From assembly GCA_009784575.1 (NCBI GenBank), contig WRBK01000010.1, positions 1 through 62,326 of the forward strand: DNA of 62,326 nucleotides. The letters run 5' to 3'. Made by a program: the position numbers and the translations under genes. The stretch's first letter is position 1; each line of letters opens with the position of its first letter. Below, in pieces: positions 6,125 to 15,189 of this stretch. The notes below the pieces were generated by a model. It saw only the letters and a list, made by a program, of their open reading frames with translations. It searched no databases and was not told where the DNA came from. Source of the DNA: Defluviitaleaceae bacterium. Its GTDB lineage: Bacteria; Bacillota; Clostridia; Lachnospirales; WRAX01.

Positions 6125-8215
6125 ATGAAACTAAACGACAGCGTACAAATACTTAAAAGCGTAGGGCAAGCGAGGCTTGCCCTATTGCATAATATCGGGA
6201 TATATACAATTGAGAGCTTGCTAGAATATTTCCCGAGAGATTACCTTGACCGTAGCCAAATTTCAAAAATAAGCGAGATGTCAAATGGGCAAATGGTAAC
6301 AATTCGAGCTTACATGATAGGTTTTCCGCAAGCTTTTCATAGAAATGGGAAAAATATAATCAAAATATCCTTTTCAGATGGCACAGGCAGAGTGGAGCTT
6401 TCATGGTTCAACCAACCATATATGAAAAACAATTTTAATACAGAGACAGAGTATTTCATATCTGGTAGAGCTGGACGTATGGCGGGTATAGCGACCATAG
6501 AAGCACCAGAGATAGAAGAGCTTGCCAAAAATGTTCCACGTGGAACATTTTTAGATGAAGGAGAGGGGCTATCTGCTGGACGCATCGTGCCTGTATATCC
6601 GCTTACAGCAGGAATTTCGCAAAAGATATTGCGTGGACTGATAAAACAAGCCTTAGATGGCACAAGTGACCAAGTTGCAGATTTTTTGCCACAAAGCATA
6701 ATAGATGCAAACAATCTTTGCACCAGAGCCTTTGCTATAAAAAATATACACTACCCAGAGTCTGGCCAAGCATACTTCATCGCACGTCGCAGATTGGTGT
6801 TTGATGAGCTATTTCTTATGCAGATGGCTCTGGCATCTATTAAGGGACATTTGTCCTTTACCGAGGGGCGTGTATTTGACGATTTGGATGTATCAAAGAT
6901 GTTAGAATCCCTGCCCTATAATTTAACTGGTGACCAAACCAAGGTGGTAGAGGAAATTTGTGAAGACCTAAAATCTGGCTATGCTACAAATCGTTTGATA
7001 CAAGGTGATGTAGGCAGCGGCAAGACCGCTGTGGCTATGATAATATGCTTTTTGGCTGTGAGAAATGGTGCGCAAGCGGCACTTATGGCACCTACGGAGA
7101 CGCTGGCTATACAACATTATCATTCATTCTTAGAGATTTTTGAGCCATTTGGGATGCAGGTAGAGCTACTTGTGGGCTCTGTTAAGCCAAAACAAAAAAA
7201 GGGTATAAAGCAAAGACTGGCAAGCGGCGAAATTGATATTGTGATTGGCACACATGCTCTAATACAGGACAATGTGGAATTTGCTGACCTAGGGCTTGTG
7301 ATTACAGATGAACAGCATAGATTTGGGGTAAGACAGCGCGGCAAGCTAGGGGCGAAGGGTCATCAAAGCCATGTGCTGGTAATGACAGCGACACCAATAC
7401 CACGAAGCCTAGCAATGATACTCTATGGGGATATGAATATCTCTGTCATAAAGCAAATGCCGCTAGGACGGCAAAAGATAGATACTTTTTGTGTAACAAG
7501 TGCATATCATGCTCGTATTTTTAAGTTTATTCGCGAGGAAGTGCAAAAAGGGCATCAGGCATATATCATATGCCCATTGGTAGAGGATAGCGAGCATGAA
7601 AGCAAAAGAGACGTTAATTCGGTTGTGAGCTTTGCGGAGGAACTAAAGAGCGGTATTTTAGCCGATGTGCCTTTGAAGATTCTGCATGGGCGCATGAAGC
7701 CAGAAGAAAAGAATGCGATTATGCAGTCGTTTTCAGAGGGCGAGACCAAGGTTTTGGTATCCACTACTGTGATAGAAGTTGGCATAAATGTACCTAACGC
7801 TACTGTTATATTGATTGAAAATGCTGAGCATTTTGGTTTATCTCAACTGCATCAATTGCGCGGCAGGGTTGGGCGGTCAGATAAAAAGTCATATTGTGTT
7901 TTGGTGACAGATTCTAAAAATGAAGTGACCAAAAAGCGCATGGATGCTATGGTAAGCACAAATGATGGCTTTGAGCTATCGGAGCTTGATTTGCAATTGC
8001 GCGGACCAGGTGAATTTTTTGGCACTATGCAGCATGGCATACCGCAGATGAGGCTGGCTAATCTGTATAAGGATATGGAAGTGTTGGCAGAGACACGAAA
8101 AGCTATTGATGAGCTATTTGGTGTAGATAGTTCAAAAATGTTCCACGTGGAACATTTGCCCCTTAAAAATAAAATCGAAGGAATTTTAGGAAATATTGAA
8201 AAAATTTCCCTTTGA
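6125..8215 (+). CDS. recG: ATP-dependent DNA helicase RecG
   Basis: This is a 696-residue replication-fork remodelling helicase. The N-terminal wedge/OB domain (~60-160) precedes two RecA-like domains. These carry Walker A GDVGSGKTAVAM, DEQH box (TDEQHRFGVRQ), motif III TATPIPRSLAM and the C-terminal QLRGRVGR and LQLRGPGEFFGTMQHG, diagnostic for RecG. The gene is unusual in containing two perfect parS sites. The one at 6532 reads as NVPRGTF within the N-terminal domain and the one at 8139 reads as MFHVEH near the C-terminus. Both fall in variable positions. It follows the FakA-like gene closely and is probably co-transcribed. Confidence 0.97.
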   Translation: MKLNDSVQILKSVGQARLALLHNIGIYTIESLLEYFPRDYLDRSQISKISEMSNGQMVTIRAYMIGFPQAFHRNGKNIIKISFSDGTGRVELSWFNQPYMKNNFNTETEYFISGRAGRMAGIATIEAPEIEELAKNVPRGTFLDEGEGLSAGRIVPVYPLTAGISQKILRGLIKQALDGTSDQVADFLPQSIIDANNLCTRAFAIKNIHYPESGQAYFIARRRLVFDELFLMQMALASIKGHLSFTEGRVFDDLDVSKMLESLPYNLTGDQTKVVEEICEDLKSGYATNRLIQGDVGSGKTAVAMIICFLAVRNGAQAALMAPTETLAIQHYHSFLEIFEPFGMQVELLVGSVKPKQKKGIKQRLASGEIDIVIGTHALIQDNVEFADLGLVITDEQHRFGVRQRGKLGAKGHQSHVLVMTATPIPRSLAMILYGDMNISVIKQMPLGRQKIDTFCVTSAYHARIFKFIREEVQKGHQAYIICPLVEDSEHESKRDVNSVVSFAEELKSGILADVPLKILHGRMKPEEKNAIMQSFSEGETKVLVSTTVIEVGINVPNATVILIENAEHFGLSQLHQLRGRVGRSDKKSYCVLVTDSKNEVTKKRMDAMVSTNDGFELSELDLQLRGPGEFFGTMQHGIPQMRLANLYKDMEVLAETRKAIDELFGVDSSKMFHVEHLPLKNKIEGILGNIEKISL
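6532..6547. promoter_or_regulatory. parS site 1 (inside recG)
   Basis: This is a perfect 16-bp palindrome, TGTTCCACGTGGAACA, the consensus ParB/Spo0J binding site. It is flanked by AAAA and TTT and is read in frame as NVPRGTF. Confidence 0.95.
8139..8154. promoter_or_regulatory. parS site 2 (3' end of recG)
   Basis: A perfect TGTTCCACGTGGAACA, read in frame as FHVEH close to the RecG C-terminus. Confidence 0.95.
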
Positions 8216-8218
8216 AGA

Positions 8219-8247
8219 TTTACAAGCGAGAAAAAATTAGGTATAAT
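8219..8247 (+). promoter_or_regulatory. Promoter of rsmD-coaD
   Basis: TTTACA (8219-8224) and TATAAT (8242-8247) are spaced by 17 bp, just after the recG stop. Confidence 0.7.
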
Positions 8248-8284
8248 AGTATGATATAGAATTTGCGAGAGTAGGTGCTTGGGT

Positions 8285-8854
8285 ATGCGCGTTGTTTCGG
8301 GGGTAGCGAAAGGTGTTTCGTTGTTTTCGCCCAAAGGAGCAAAGACACGCCCCACATCTGATTTTGTGAAAGAAAATTTGTTTAATATTATTCGTGATGA
8401 TGTGCGTGGCACAAGGTTTCTGGATTTATTTGCGGGCAGTGGCGCTATTGGCATTGAGGCTTTAAGCCGCGGTGCGGAATCCGTGGTTTTTGTAGATTTC
8501 TCGCGCGAAAGCATAGAGCTGGTGCGTAAAAATTTGGAGAAAACAAGGCTTGTGGGCAGTGGTGCTATTGTCATAAAAGGCGATGCCTTGTCAGCTCTAA
8601 AGAAGCTTGGGGGTCAGAAATTCGACATAATCTTCATTGACCCGCCATACAATGACAACGACTTAGCGACAGAGGTGTTTCGTGAGATTTGCGCAATGGA
8701 TATTTTGGAAGATGATGGCTATATTATTTTGGAAATGAGCAGGCAGGCAAGTGTACCCAAAACCATTGGGCTAGAAATCTTTAGAGAAAAAGAGTATTCT
8801 GGCACTAAGCTGGTTTTTTTGGAAAAAACAATTGATAGCGAGGAAATTTCATGA
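8285..8854 (+). CDS. rsmD: 16S rRNA (guanine-966-N2)-methyltransferase RsmD
   Basis: This is a 189-residue Rossmann-fold SAM methyltransferase that modifies G966 of 16S rRNA in the 30S subunit. The family start MRVVSGVAKG supports ATG 8285 over the in-frame TTG at 8279. It has the SAM motif FLDLFAGSGAIGIEALSRGA (residues ~43-62) and the catalytic IDPPYND motif. The upstream promoter is close to consensus. The stop overlaps the coaD start (ATGA), the widely conserved rsmD-coaD pair. Confidence 0.95.
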   Translation: MRVVSGVAKGVSLFSPKGAKTRPTSDFVKENLFNIIRDDVRGTRFLDLFAGSGAIGIEALSRGAESVVFVDFSRESIELVRKNLEKTRLVGSGAIVIKGDALSALKKLGGQKFDIIFIDPPYNDNDLATEVFREICAMDILEDDGYIILEMSRQASVPKTIGLEIFREKEYSGTKLVFLEKTIDSEEIS

Positions 8855-9324
8855 TAGCGGTATACCCTGGGAGCTTTGACCCAGCAACTTATGGACATAT
8901 AGATATAATTGAGAGGTCTGCAAAAATAGCGGACAAGCTCATCGTAGCTGTTTTAAATAATTCCGCCAAACAACCCTTGTTTAGCGCGCAAGAGCGGCTG
9001 GATATGCTAAAAGAAACATGCAAAGGCATTGATAATATAGAATTTGCGGCCTTTTCTGGCCTTTTGATAGATTTTGCAAAGAATAATGGAGCTAGTGCGG
9101 TTATTCGCGGGCTTAGGGCGGTGTCGGATTTTGAATATGAGTTTCAGATGGCACTGACAAACAAAATTTTGGATGAAAAAATAGAAACACTCTTTATATC
9201 AACAAGTGCGCAGTATGCGTATCTTTCCTCGTCCATCGTCAAGGAGGTTGCGAGGTTTGGTGGCAGCGTGAGTTCTATGATACCTGATGCTATAGAGAAA
9301 AGACTTCTGCAAAAGATTAGATAA
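8851..9324 (+). CDS. coaD: Pantetheine-phosphate adenylyltransferase
   Basis: This is a 157-residue enzyme of coenzyme A synthesis. It transfers AMP from ATP to 4'-phosphopantetheine. The nucleotidyltransferase motif YPGSFDPATYGHID is at the N-terminus, RGLRAVSDFEYEFQMA in the middle and STSAQYAYLSSSIVKEVA near the end, all diagnostic. The length is typical. It overlaps rsmD by 4 nt (ATGA), indicating translational coupling. Confidence 0.97.
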   Translation: MIAVYPGSFDPATYGHIDIIERSAKIADKLIVAVLNNSAKQPLFSAQERLDMLKETCKGIDNIEFAAFSGLLIDFAKNNGASAVIRGLRAVSDFEYEFQMALTNKILDEKIETLFISTSAQYAYLSSSIVKEVARFGGSVSSMIPDAIEKRLLQKIR

Positions 9325-9527
9325 GCTGAGATATAATAGACCTGTCCGCTAGTCTGCTTTCGTCATATCCGTCAACGGTCCGCGTTTTTTCGCTAAGCAA
9401 GGAGAAGACGACGACACAAAGCCAGAGCTTTTATTAAGAGGCGCGGGCGTAAGTCCTGACGGAAAATAAGCCGAAAATATGGCGGAATGAGGTTAATGGA
9501 TAGGTCTAACGAAAGAGGGGGCATACG
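9325..9527 (+). other. 203-nt leader region of unknown function
   Basis: A TATAAT at 9332-9337, with a poor -35, opens this GC-richer intergenic stretch. Short complementary words (for example CCGTCA near 9369 and TGACGG near 9459) suggest secondary structure. I could not assign a riboswitch or RNA family. It ends in GAGGGGG before the next start codon. Confidence 0.3.
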
Positions 9528-10079
9528 ATGGAACTTATTACATCTCATATTGATAAAATAGAAGACCTTCTTATGAGGATGGATGACGAGATAGATACGG
9601 CTAGGTCTGTGCCTTTTTCTTCTAAGGTAAGTGTGGAAAAACAGGTCCTATTTGATATTATTGATGACATGAAAGCTATCGTTACTGATATGCGCAAGGG
9701 CTTGCCGCATGAAATTAGTCAGGCTAGGCGTGTGCTTGGTGATAAGGATAATCATATCAGCGAGGCAAGGTCTAAGGCTGAGATGATTATAAAAGCGGCG
9801 CAAGCAGAGGCGGCAAAAATGCTCAGCGAAAACCAAATCACAATACAAGCGAAGTTTGCGGCTGAGGAAATAAAAGAAGAGGCGAATAAAGAGATTAGCG
9901 ATTTTAAACTTTCGGCAGCGCAATATGTAGATGGTGTCTTTGAAGAGTTAAACGACATGATGCAGGCTGCCATGTCTGACTACACTACCAAATCCAGAGA
10001 AATTGAAGGATTCTACAAAGATATCATGAGCGAGCTATATAATAATCGTAAGAGAATACGTATTGACGGAGAAAAGTAG
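9528..10079 (+). CDS. Coiled-coil protein, clostridial post-coaD family
   Basis: This is a 183-residue protein dominated by a long Ala/Glu/Lys-rich coiled coil (~70-145, for example SKAEMIIKAAQAEAAKM and AAEEIKEEANKEI). There is an N-terminal helix-turn segment ending in KGLPHEISQARRVLGD. It resembles the family found directly after coaD in many Clostridia, often labelled ATPase although no Walker motif is present, and has DivIVA/V-ATPase E-like heptads. The start follows GAGGGGG. The function is unknown, with an envelope or division scaffold as a guess. Confidence 0.7.
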   Translation: MELITSHIDKIEDLLMRMDDEIDTARSVPFSSKVSVEKQVLFDIIDDMKAIVTDMRKGLPHEISQARRVLGDKDNHISEARSKAEMIIKAAQAEAAKMLSENQITIQAKFAAEEIKEEANKEISDFKLSAAQYVDGVFEELNDMMQAAMSDYTTKSREIEGFYKDIMSELYNNRKRIRIDGEK

Positions 10080-10116
10080 ACAAGTCTAGTAATTTAAAGA
10101 GGCAGAGGTGTAATGC

Positions 10117-11811
10117 ATGGACTATAAATTAGAAGTAGCAAAACTAATAGCTAAGGCGGCGAATCTGGATGAAAGAGAAATTTTGCAAGCCATAGAAATT
10201 CCGCCAGAATCGGCGATGGGAGATTTTGCTTTTCCTTGTTTTAGATTAGCTAAAGCTATGAAACAAGCCCCGCCAGCAATAGCAGAGAATATTCGTGGAC
10301 AGATAGAGTTGCCAGAATTTTTAGATAGAGTGGTTGTTACGGGAGCTTATCTTAATTTCTTCGTAGACCGTGCGCAATATGCTAAAAATGCAATTGGTGA
10401 GATTGCTAGCAAAGCTGGTAGGTTTGGAAGTGCCGATATTGGTAAGGGCGGTTGCGTTGTTATTGATTATTCCGCGCCGAATGTAGCGAAGCCTTTTCAT
10501 ATCGGGCATTTGCGCTCTACTGTTATTGGTCACGCGCTTTACAATATATTTAACTTTTTGGGATATCGCTCTTTTTCCATAAACTATTTGGGGGATTGGG
10601 GTACACAATTTGGCAAGATAATTACGGCCTATGAGCATTGGGGAAATGATGAAGAGATAAAGGCGGGCGGCATATCTGCTCTGCTTAAATTATATGTAAA
10701 ATTTCATGATGAGGCAGAAAAAGACCCTGCCTTCGATGAAGAGGCACGTAGCTGGTTTGTTAAAATGGAGCAAGGTGACAAATATGCCCTAAAGCTATGG
10801 AAATGGTTTTTTGATGTGAGCATGGAGGAGTACCAAAAGATATACTCAAGACTGGACATAACCTTTGATTCCTATGACGGAGAGAGTTTTTATAATGATA
10901 AGATGATGCCTGTTGTGGAGGAAATGAAGGAAAAGAATATATTGGTAAAAGATGATGGCGCAATGATTGTAGACCTTGAGGAATACAAAATGCCTCCATG
11001 CTTGATTTTGCGCCGCGATGGGGGTACATTGTATCCCACAAGAGATATAGCCTCTGTTATGTATCGCAAAAAGGAATATGATTTTGTGAAAGCTTTATAT
11101 GTAACGGGCAATGAGCAGAATCTGCATTTTGCCCAGTGGTTTAAGGTTGTGGAGCTAATGGGCTATGAATGGGCTAAAGACCAGCTTGTTCATATACCTT
11201 TTGGACTTATCAACTTTGCGCAGGGCAAGCTTTCTACTCGCAAGGGCAATGTTATATTGATGGAAAAGTTTTTGGATGATGCCGTGTCCAAGATAAGAGA
11301 AGTAATTGAGCAAAAAAACCCTGGGCTTGCTAATAAAGAGCAGGTGGCGGAACAGGTTGGTATTGGTGCTGTTATTTTTAATGACCTATACAACAATCGC
11401 ATAAAGGATATCGAGTTTTCTTGGGAAAGAATGCTTAATTTTGAGGGCGAAACTGGACCATATGTGCAGTATACCCATGCCAGATGCAATTCTGTAATAA
11501 ATAAGGCTGATGTTAATTATTCTGATGCGGATGTGTCTATATTGACTGGTGATGACGAATTTGAGTTAATAAAAACGCTGAATGCATTCCCTGATAAAAT
11601 AATAGATGCCGCAAATAAATACGAACCGTTTGTTGTGTCTCGTCATATTATGCATGTGGCGCAGATGTATAATAAGTTTTATCATAACAATAATATCTTG
11701 CGGGCGAATGAAGATGTGAAAAAGGCGCGCCTTTTGCTTACGAAGTGTACGAAAGATGTGATTGCTGCGGGGCTTGGACTTTTGGGAATAAAAGCTCCTG
11801 AGGAGATGTAG
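10117..11811 (+). CDS. argS: Arginyl-tRNA synthetase
   Basis: This is a 564-residue class I synthetase that charges tRNA-Arg in the cytosol. The N-terminal additive domain (~1-110) is followed by the HIGH signature (NVAKPFHIGHLRSTVIGHAL, residues ~122-141) and the KMSKS-like loop KLSTRKGN (~370). The anticodon-binding domain is C-terminal, ending GLGLLGIKAPEEM. RBS GAGG lies upstream. No T-box leader is visible in the 37-nt gap before it. A repeat element follows the stop. Confidence 0.97.
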   Translation: MDYKLEVAKLIAKAANLDEREILQAIEIPPESAMGDFAFPCFRLAKAMKQAPPAIAENIRGQIELPEFLDRVVVTGAYLNFFVDRAQYAKNAIGEIASKAGRFGSADIGKGGCVVIDYSAPNVAKPFHIGHLRSTVIGHALYNIFNFLGYRSFSINYLGDWGTQFGKIITAYEHWGNDEEIKAGGISALLKLYVKFHDEAEKDPAFDEEARSWFVKMEQGDKYALKLWKWFFDVSMEEYQKIYSRLDITFDSYDGESFYNDKMMPVVEEMKEKNILVKDDGAMIVDLEEYKMPPCLILRRDGGTLYPTRDIASVMYRKKEYDFVKALYVTGNEQNLHFAQWFKVVELMGYEWAKDQLVHIPFGLINFAQGKLSTRKGNVILMEKFLDDAVSKIREVIEQKNPGLANKEQVAEQVGIGAVIFNDLYNNRIKDIEFSWERMLNFEGETGPYVQYTHARCNSVINKADVNYSDADVSILTGDDEFELIKTLNAFPDKIIDAANKYEPFVVSRHIMHVAQMYNKFYHNNNILRANEDVKKARLLLTKCTKDVIAAGLGLLGIKAPEEM

Positions 11812-11825
11812 TGGTTTCTGGAGCA

Positions 11826-11895
11826 TATGACCACCCCGCCTTTGCGCCCTAAAACAGGCGCAAAGTCAGCCCCTCCACGAAGGGGAATCTGGGGA
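11826..11895. repeat. Dispersed GC-rich repeat (CCCCTCC/GGGG type)
   Basis: This contains GACCACCCCGCCTTTGCGCC, then GGCGCAAAGTCAGCCCCTCC and AAGGGGAATCTGGGG. Near-identical wording occurs at 47722-47790 and related fragments at 3555 and 20574. It forms hairpins and is probably a REP-like element. Confidence 0.6.
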
Positions 11896-12011
11896 AATGT
11901 TCATAGATATACCTGATTCATAAATTTGCATTAAACTTTTTGAAATCATTTGCGTAAATGTTTATAAGAACGAAATATTTCGTAAGCACATGCTGTAAAA
12001 GGAGTGATTTT

Positions 12012-12587
12012 ATGAGTCACAAGTATAATAAAGACGACGATTACAAAAGGGATATTCGTGCAGAGGCGGAATCGCATGGTGATGTGCCGCCGCATTATCC
12101 ACATACCGAACATCACACAAGAAGACCAAGTAGATTCTGGTTGCTTATGCTTTCCTTTTTGCCTGGGCTTAGCCATATCTATTTAGGGTTAATAAGGCGT
12201 GGTTTGTTCTATATATCCGCTTTGGCATTTATTATCTTCATAACATCCATGGTCGTGCCTGTATTTGGTATATTTGGCGTATTCACAGGGTTTGCCATTG
12301 TAGCTATTTATGCTGTGTCTTTCTTTGAGGCATTCAGCATAAGGCGCGACATAATAATGGGCAAAGAAGTAAAAGATGCCATTCCGACCCTTGGGCTTAC
12401 AGGCGGAAGCAAGACTGTACTTATAGTGATGACCGTTATGCTTGTTATAGCTTTTGCCATACACATTCTAGCTAGATTGCCATGGTATGGTTGGTTGATA
12501 CTAGGCGTTGTTGCTGTGTGCTATGCCCCGACCCTGTATCGCAAAAAGAGCAAAAAAGATTCAAGCGACGAAAGTAGTGGTAATTAA
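12012..12587 (+). CDS. TM2-type multi-pass membrane protein
   Basis: This is a 191-residue inner membrane protein. A hydrophilic His/Asp-rich N-terminus (~1-38) precedes a TM2-like motif (LLMLSFLPGLSHIYLGLIRR) and about five hydrophobic helices, ending in a Lys/Ser-rich tail. ATG 12012 is chosen because AAAGGAG lies 8 nt upstream; the longer frame from 11958 has no such site. TM2 proteins are of unknown function. It is followed by the palindromic terminator that carries parS. Confidence 0.75.
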   Translation: MSHKYNKDDDYKRDIRAEAESHGDVPPHYPHTEHHTRRPSRFWLLMLSFLPGLSHIYLGLIRRGLFYISALAFIIFITSMVVPVFGIFGVFTGFAIVAIYAVSFFEAFSIRRDIIMGKEVKDAIPTLGLTGGSKTVLIVMTVMLVIAFAIHILARLPWYGWLILGVVAVCYAPTLYRKKSKKDSSDESSGN

Positions 12588-12608
12588 ATGATTTGCTAGA
12601 TACTTTGT

Positions 12609-12672
12609 AAAAACAAGCTCTGCAATCAAAAATGTTCCACGTGGAACATTTTTGATTGCAGAGCTTGTTTTT
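12609..12672. terminator. 64-bp perfect palindrome: terminator with parS at its centre
   Basis: Every base from 12609 to 12640 is complementary to 12641-12672. The outer arms (AAAACAAGCTCTGCAATC) run into a T-rich tract and would terminate the TM2-like gene. The centre is a perfect parS. The next gene is parA, 55 bp downstream. Confidence 0.9.
12633..12648. promoter_or_regulatory. parS site 3 (upstream of parA)
   Basis: A perfect TGTTCCACGTGGAACA at the exact centre of the 64-bp palindrome. It is the only intergenic parS of the five. Confidence 0.95.
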
Positions 12673-12726
12673 TTATGTTAAAATTAGAATAATAATAAGA
12701 TTTACTGAAGAAAGTGGGTTAAGAAA

Positions 12727-13491
12727 ATGGGAAGAATTATCTCCATTTGTAATCAAAAAGGTGGAGTGGGCAAAACAACCACTGCGATAAATCTGTCGGC
12801 TTGTTTGGCGCAAGCGGGCAAAAAGGTATTGACTATCGACTTTGACCCACAGGCAAATACAACGAGTGGTCTAGGGGTGGACAAGCGTAGTTTGCAGGCT
12901 ACGGTATATGACCTATTGATGGGAGAAAGGCGTGTAGATGAGGTGATTTGCTCTACTGTTGTGGATAATCTTAGCCTCTTGCCTACGAATGTAGAGCTTG
13001 CTGGTGCTGAAATAGAGCTCATTAGCTTTCCCGAAAGGGAATACATACTAAAAGGGATTTTAGTGGACTTAAAGTATATGTATGATTATATTCTGATTGA
13101 TTGTCCGCCATCTCTGAATATACTTACTGTAAATGCCTTAGCGGCATCTGATACGGTGCTTGTGCCTATACAATGCGAATATTTTGCGCTGGAGGGTTTG
13201 AGTCAGTTAATGTATACCATAGAGCTAATCAGAAAGAACTTGAACAAGCGGTTGGAACTAGAAGGCGTTGTCTTTACTATGTATGACTCGCGCACGAATT
13301 TATCTGCGGAGGTTGTGGAGGAAGTAAAAGGGCATTTGGAGAAAAATGTGTATAGGAGCATTATACCGCGTAATGTAAGGCTAAGTGAAGCACCAAGCCA
13401 TGGTGTACCTATAACACTGTATGATGCGAAATCTAAGGGAAGCGAAGCATATATTTCTTTGGCGCAAGAAGTTATTGCAAAAGCCATGTGA
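12727..13491 (+). CDS. parA: Chromosome partitioning ATPase ParA/Soj
   Basis: This is a 254-residue deviant-Walker ATPase. KGGVGKTTT with the signature lysine at residue ~11, DFDPQANTTSGLG (~40) and DCPPSLNILTVNA (~120) are all present. It cycles on the nucleoid and works with ParB at parS for origin segregation; in spore formers it also acts on DnaA. No strong ribosome site is visible apart from a weak AGTGGG. It is followed after 22 bp by parB, and a parS palindrome lies directly upstream, so local ParB binding could feed back on this operon. Confidence 0.97.
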   Translation: MGRIISICNQKGGVGKTTTAINLSACLAQAGKKVLTIDFDPQANTTSGLGVDKRSLQATVYDLLMGERRVDEVICSTVVDNLSLLPTNVELAGAEIELISFPEREYILKGILVDLKYMYDYILIDCPPSLNILTVNALAASDTVLVPIQCEYFALEGLSQLMYTIELIRKNLNKRLELEGVVFTMYDSRTNLSAEVVEEVKGHLEKNVYRSIIPRNVRLSEAPSHGVPITLYDAKSKGSEAYISLAQEVIAKAM

Positions 13492-13513
13492 TGATGAATA
13501 GGGGGACATACCA

Positions 13514-14422
13514 ATGAAAAAAGGCTTAGGCAAAGGGCTTAACGCACTAATTGCGCATACGGAGATTCCATCTGGTGGAGGCACGAGGGCGGATGAGGAG
13601 ATTTTTGAGGTAGAAATATCTAAGGTTGCGCCAAATCCAGACCAGCCCAGAAAGCATTTTGAGGAGAGCCAGATAGAGGAGCTAGCGGAATCTGTGGATG
13701 CTTTTGGGATAATACAGCCATTGGTGGTAAAGAAAAATGGGGATAATTATATAATTGTGGCTGGAGAGCGTAGATGGAGAGCGGCGCAAAAGGCAGGGTT
13801 GAAGCGTGTGCCCATCATCATCAGAGAATACTCTGACATGCAGACCCTCGAGATTGCCTTAATTGAGAATGTGCAAAGGGAAGACCTAAATCCTATAGAA
13901 GAGGCAAACTGCTATAAAAGGCTAAGCGACGATTTTGGGCTAAAGCAGGAGGAAATCTCTAAAAAGGTGGGTAAAAGCAGAAGCCATATTTCCAATTGCA
14001 TTAGGCTTTTGAAGCTAGACCCAAAGATACAGGCTTATATTATTAATGGTCAACTTACAACGGGTCATGCCAAAGCTATTTTGGCTATTGATAACAAAGA
14101 GATTCAGAACTATTTTGCTAGGCAGATGGTTGAGGATAATCTTAGCGTTAGAGAAGCGGAAGAGTTTGTTAAGAAATATGGTATGCCGCTAACCGAAGAA
14201 GAAAAGCAACGCATAATGGAATCTGGAAGTGAGCCTTCGGATAAAAAAACGGCTGAAAAAAAATATATTAACTTTCAGATGGAATTACGAGGCTTGTTAA
14301 GCACTAGGGTTAATATAAAGGACAACAAGACAGGTAGCGGCGGCGGAAAGATAGAGATAAACTATTTTTCTGAGGACGATTTGTCTCGTATCATCGAGAT
14401 TATAAAGACATCAAGGATATAA
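13514..14422 (+). CDS. parB: ParB/Spo0J, parS-binding CTPase
   Basis: This is a 302-residue chromosome-partition protein. The N-terminus (KGLGKGLNALI) is the ParA-stimulating segment. The CTP-binding domain contains NPDQPRKHFEE and GERRWRA (~80). The helix-turn-helix (KSRSHISNCIRLLKLDP, ~155) contacts parS. The C-terminal dimerisation region follows. Five perfect parS sites in this window are its expected targets. It shares an operon with parA and ends at a strong terminator. Confidence 0.97.
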   Translation: MKKGLGKGLNALIAHTEIPSGGGTRADEEIFEVEISKVAPNPDQPRKHFEESQIEELAESVDAFGIIQPLVVKKNGDNYIIVAGERRWRAAQKAGLKRVPIIIREYSDMQTLEIALIENVQREDLNPIEEANCYKRLSDDFGLKQEEISKKVGKSRSHISNCIRLLKLDPKIQAYIINGQLTTGHAKAILAIDNKEIQNYFARQMVEDNLSVREAEEFVKKYGMPLTEEEKQRIMESGSEPSDKKTAEKKYINFQMELRGLLSTRVNIKDNKTGSGGGKIEINYFSEDDLSRIIEIIKTSRI

Positions 14423-14424
14423 AT

Positions 14425-14454
14425 AAACCTCCCGCTTGGAAGAGCGGGAGGTTT
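14425..14454. terminator. Terminator after parB (bidirectional)
   Basis: AAACCTCCCGCT and AGCGGGAGGTTT form a 12-bp stem. It lies between convergent parB and thiT. Confidence 0.85.
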
Positions 14455-14458
14455 CGGT

Positions 14459-15145
14459 CTAAATAGTAACTTCTTTTCCTGCAAGATTTTTAATGTGCAT
14501 TGCGGCATTTTTTACCTGCGGGATTAGTAACAGAACTACTGTAATCGTTGCTTCTGTGAATATGTAGCTGCTATTGTATATTATCGAATACCACATTGGA
14601 TGTGTTCCTTCGGGGGCGTATTGACCGAAGAAGAAGTAACCAGATATAACATGCATTATGAAACGCCCAATAACAGCGACGACAAAACCGATATAAAGCC
14701 CGCCTTTTATCTTGTAGAAGAAGCCAGAAAGCCCTAACATGCCGAAAGCCAAAGGGTAGTCTAGCAATAGTTGGAATGGGTGTAGCACCATTGGTCCTTG
14801 AGCAAACTGTAGCAAGCCATAGGTAAACCCCGCCACAAGACCAATAGCTGGACCAAATAAAAACCCCACGAATGTCACAAAAAACATGCTCATTGGGGTA
14901 ACAGAGCCACCCATAGGCATTTGCCATAGCCTAAAGTATGACAATGCAAAAGCTATTGCTAGGGATAAACCAGCATAGGTCAGAACCCTTGTTGAGATTT
15001 TGGATTTTTTGAACAAAAAGCCCAAAACCGAGAGGAATAAAGCCACCCCTATTACCAAGGTGATGAATGCACCCAGGTCTGTTAGTTGGTAGTAGCCTTC
15101 CCATCGACCTTCTGTGATGAGAGCATTGCGAATTGCTTCAAACAT
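14459..15145 (-). CDS. thiT: Thiamine ECF transporter substrate-binding subunit ThiT
   Basis: This is a 228-residue integral membrane S-component for thiamine uptake, used with a shared ECF energising module that is not in this window. About six hydrophobic helices are visible. The ligand region resembles ThiT, with an LWQMPMGGSVTPMSMFFVTF segment, FAQGPMVLHPFQLLLDYPLA and HVISGYFFFGQYAPEG. It starts at 15145 after AAGGAGG and sits directly behind a TPP riboswitch, which independently supports thiamine as substrate. Confidence 0.95.
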   Translation of the reverse strand: MFEAIRNALITEGRWEGYYQLTDLGAFITLVIGVALFLSVLGFLFKKSKISTRVLTYAGLSLAIAFALSYFRLWQMPMGGSVTPMSMFFVTFVGFLFGPAIGLVAGFTYGLLQFAQGPMVLHPFQLLLDYPLAFGMLGLSGFFYKIKGGLYIGFVVAVIGRFIMHVISGYFFFGQYAPEGTHPMWYSIIYNSSYIFTEATITVVLLLIPQVKNAAMHIKNLAGKEVTI

Positions 15146-15189
15146 AAAAAACCTCCTTAATCTACATTGGCAAGGAGGGGGTAAAATTA

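Noticed and set aside
7852-8574. 240-codon frame antisense to recG and rsmD
   Set aside because: It lies opposite two clear genes and across a promoter. The translation is Ser/Leu-rich shadow sequence.
10080-10116. T-box leader for argS
   Set aside because: Only 37 bp separate argS from the preceding gene, and no T-box motif occurs.
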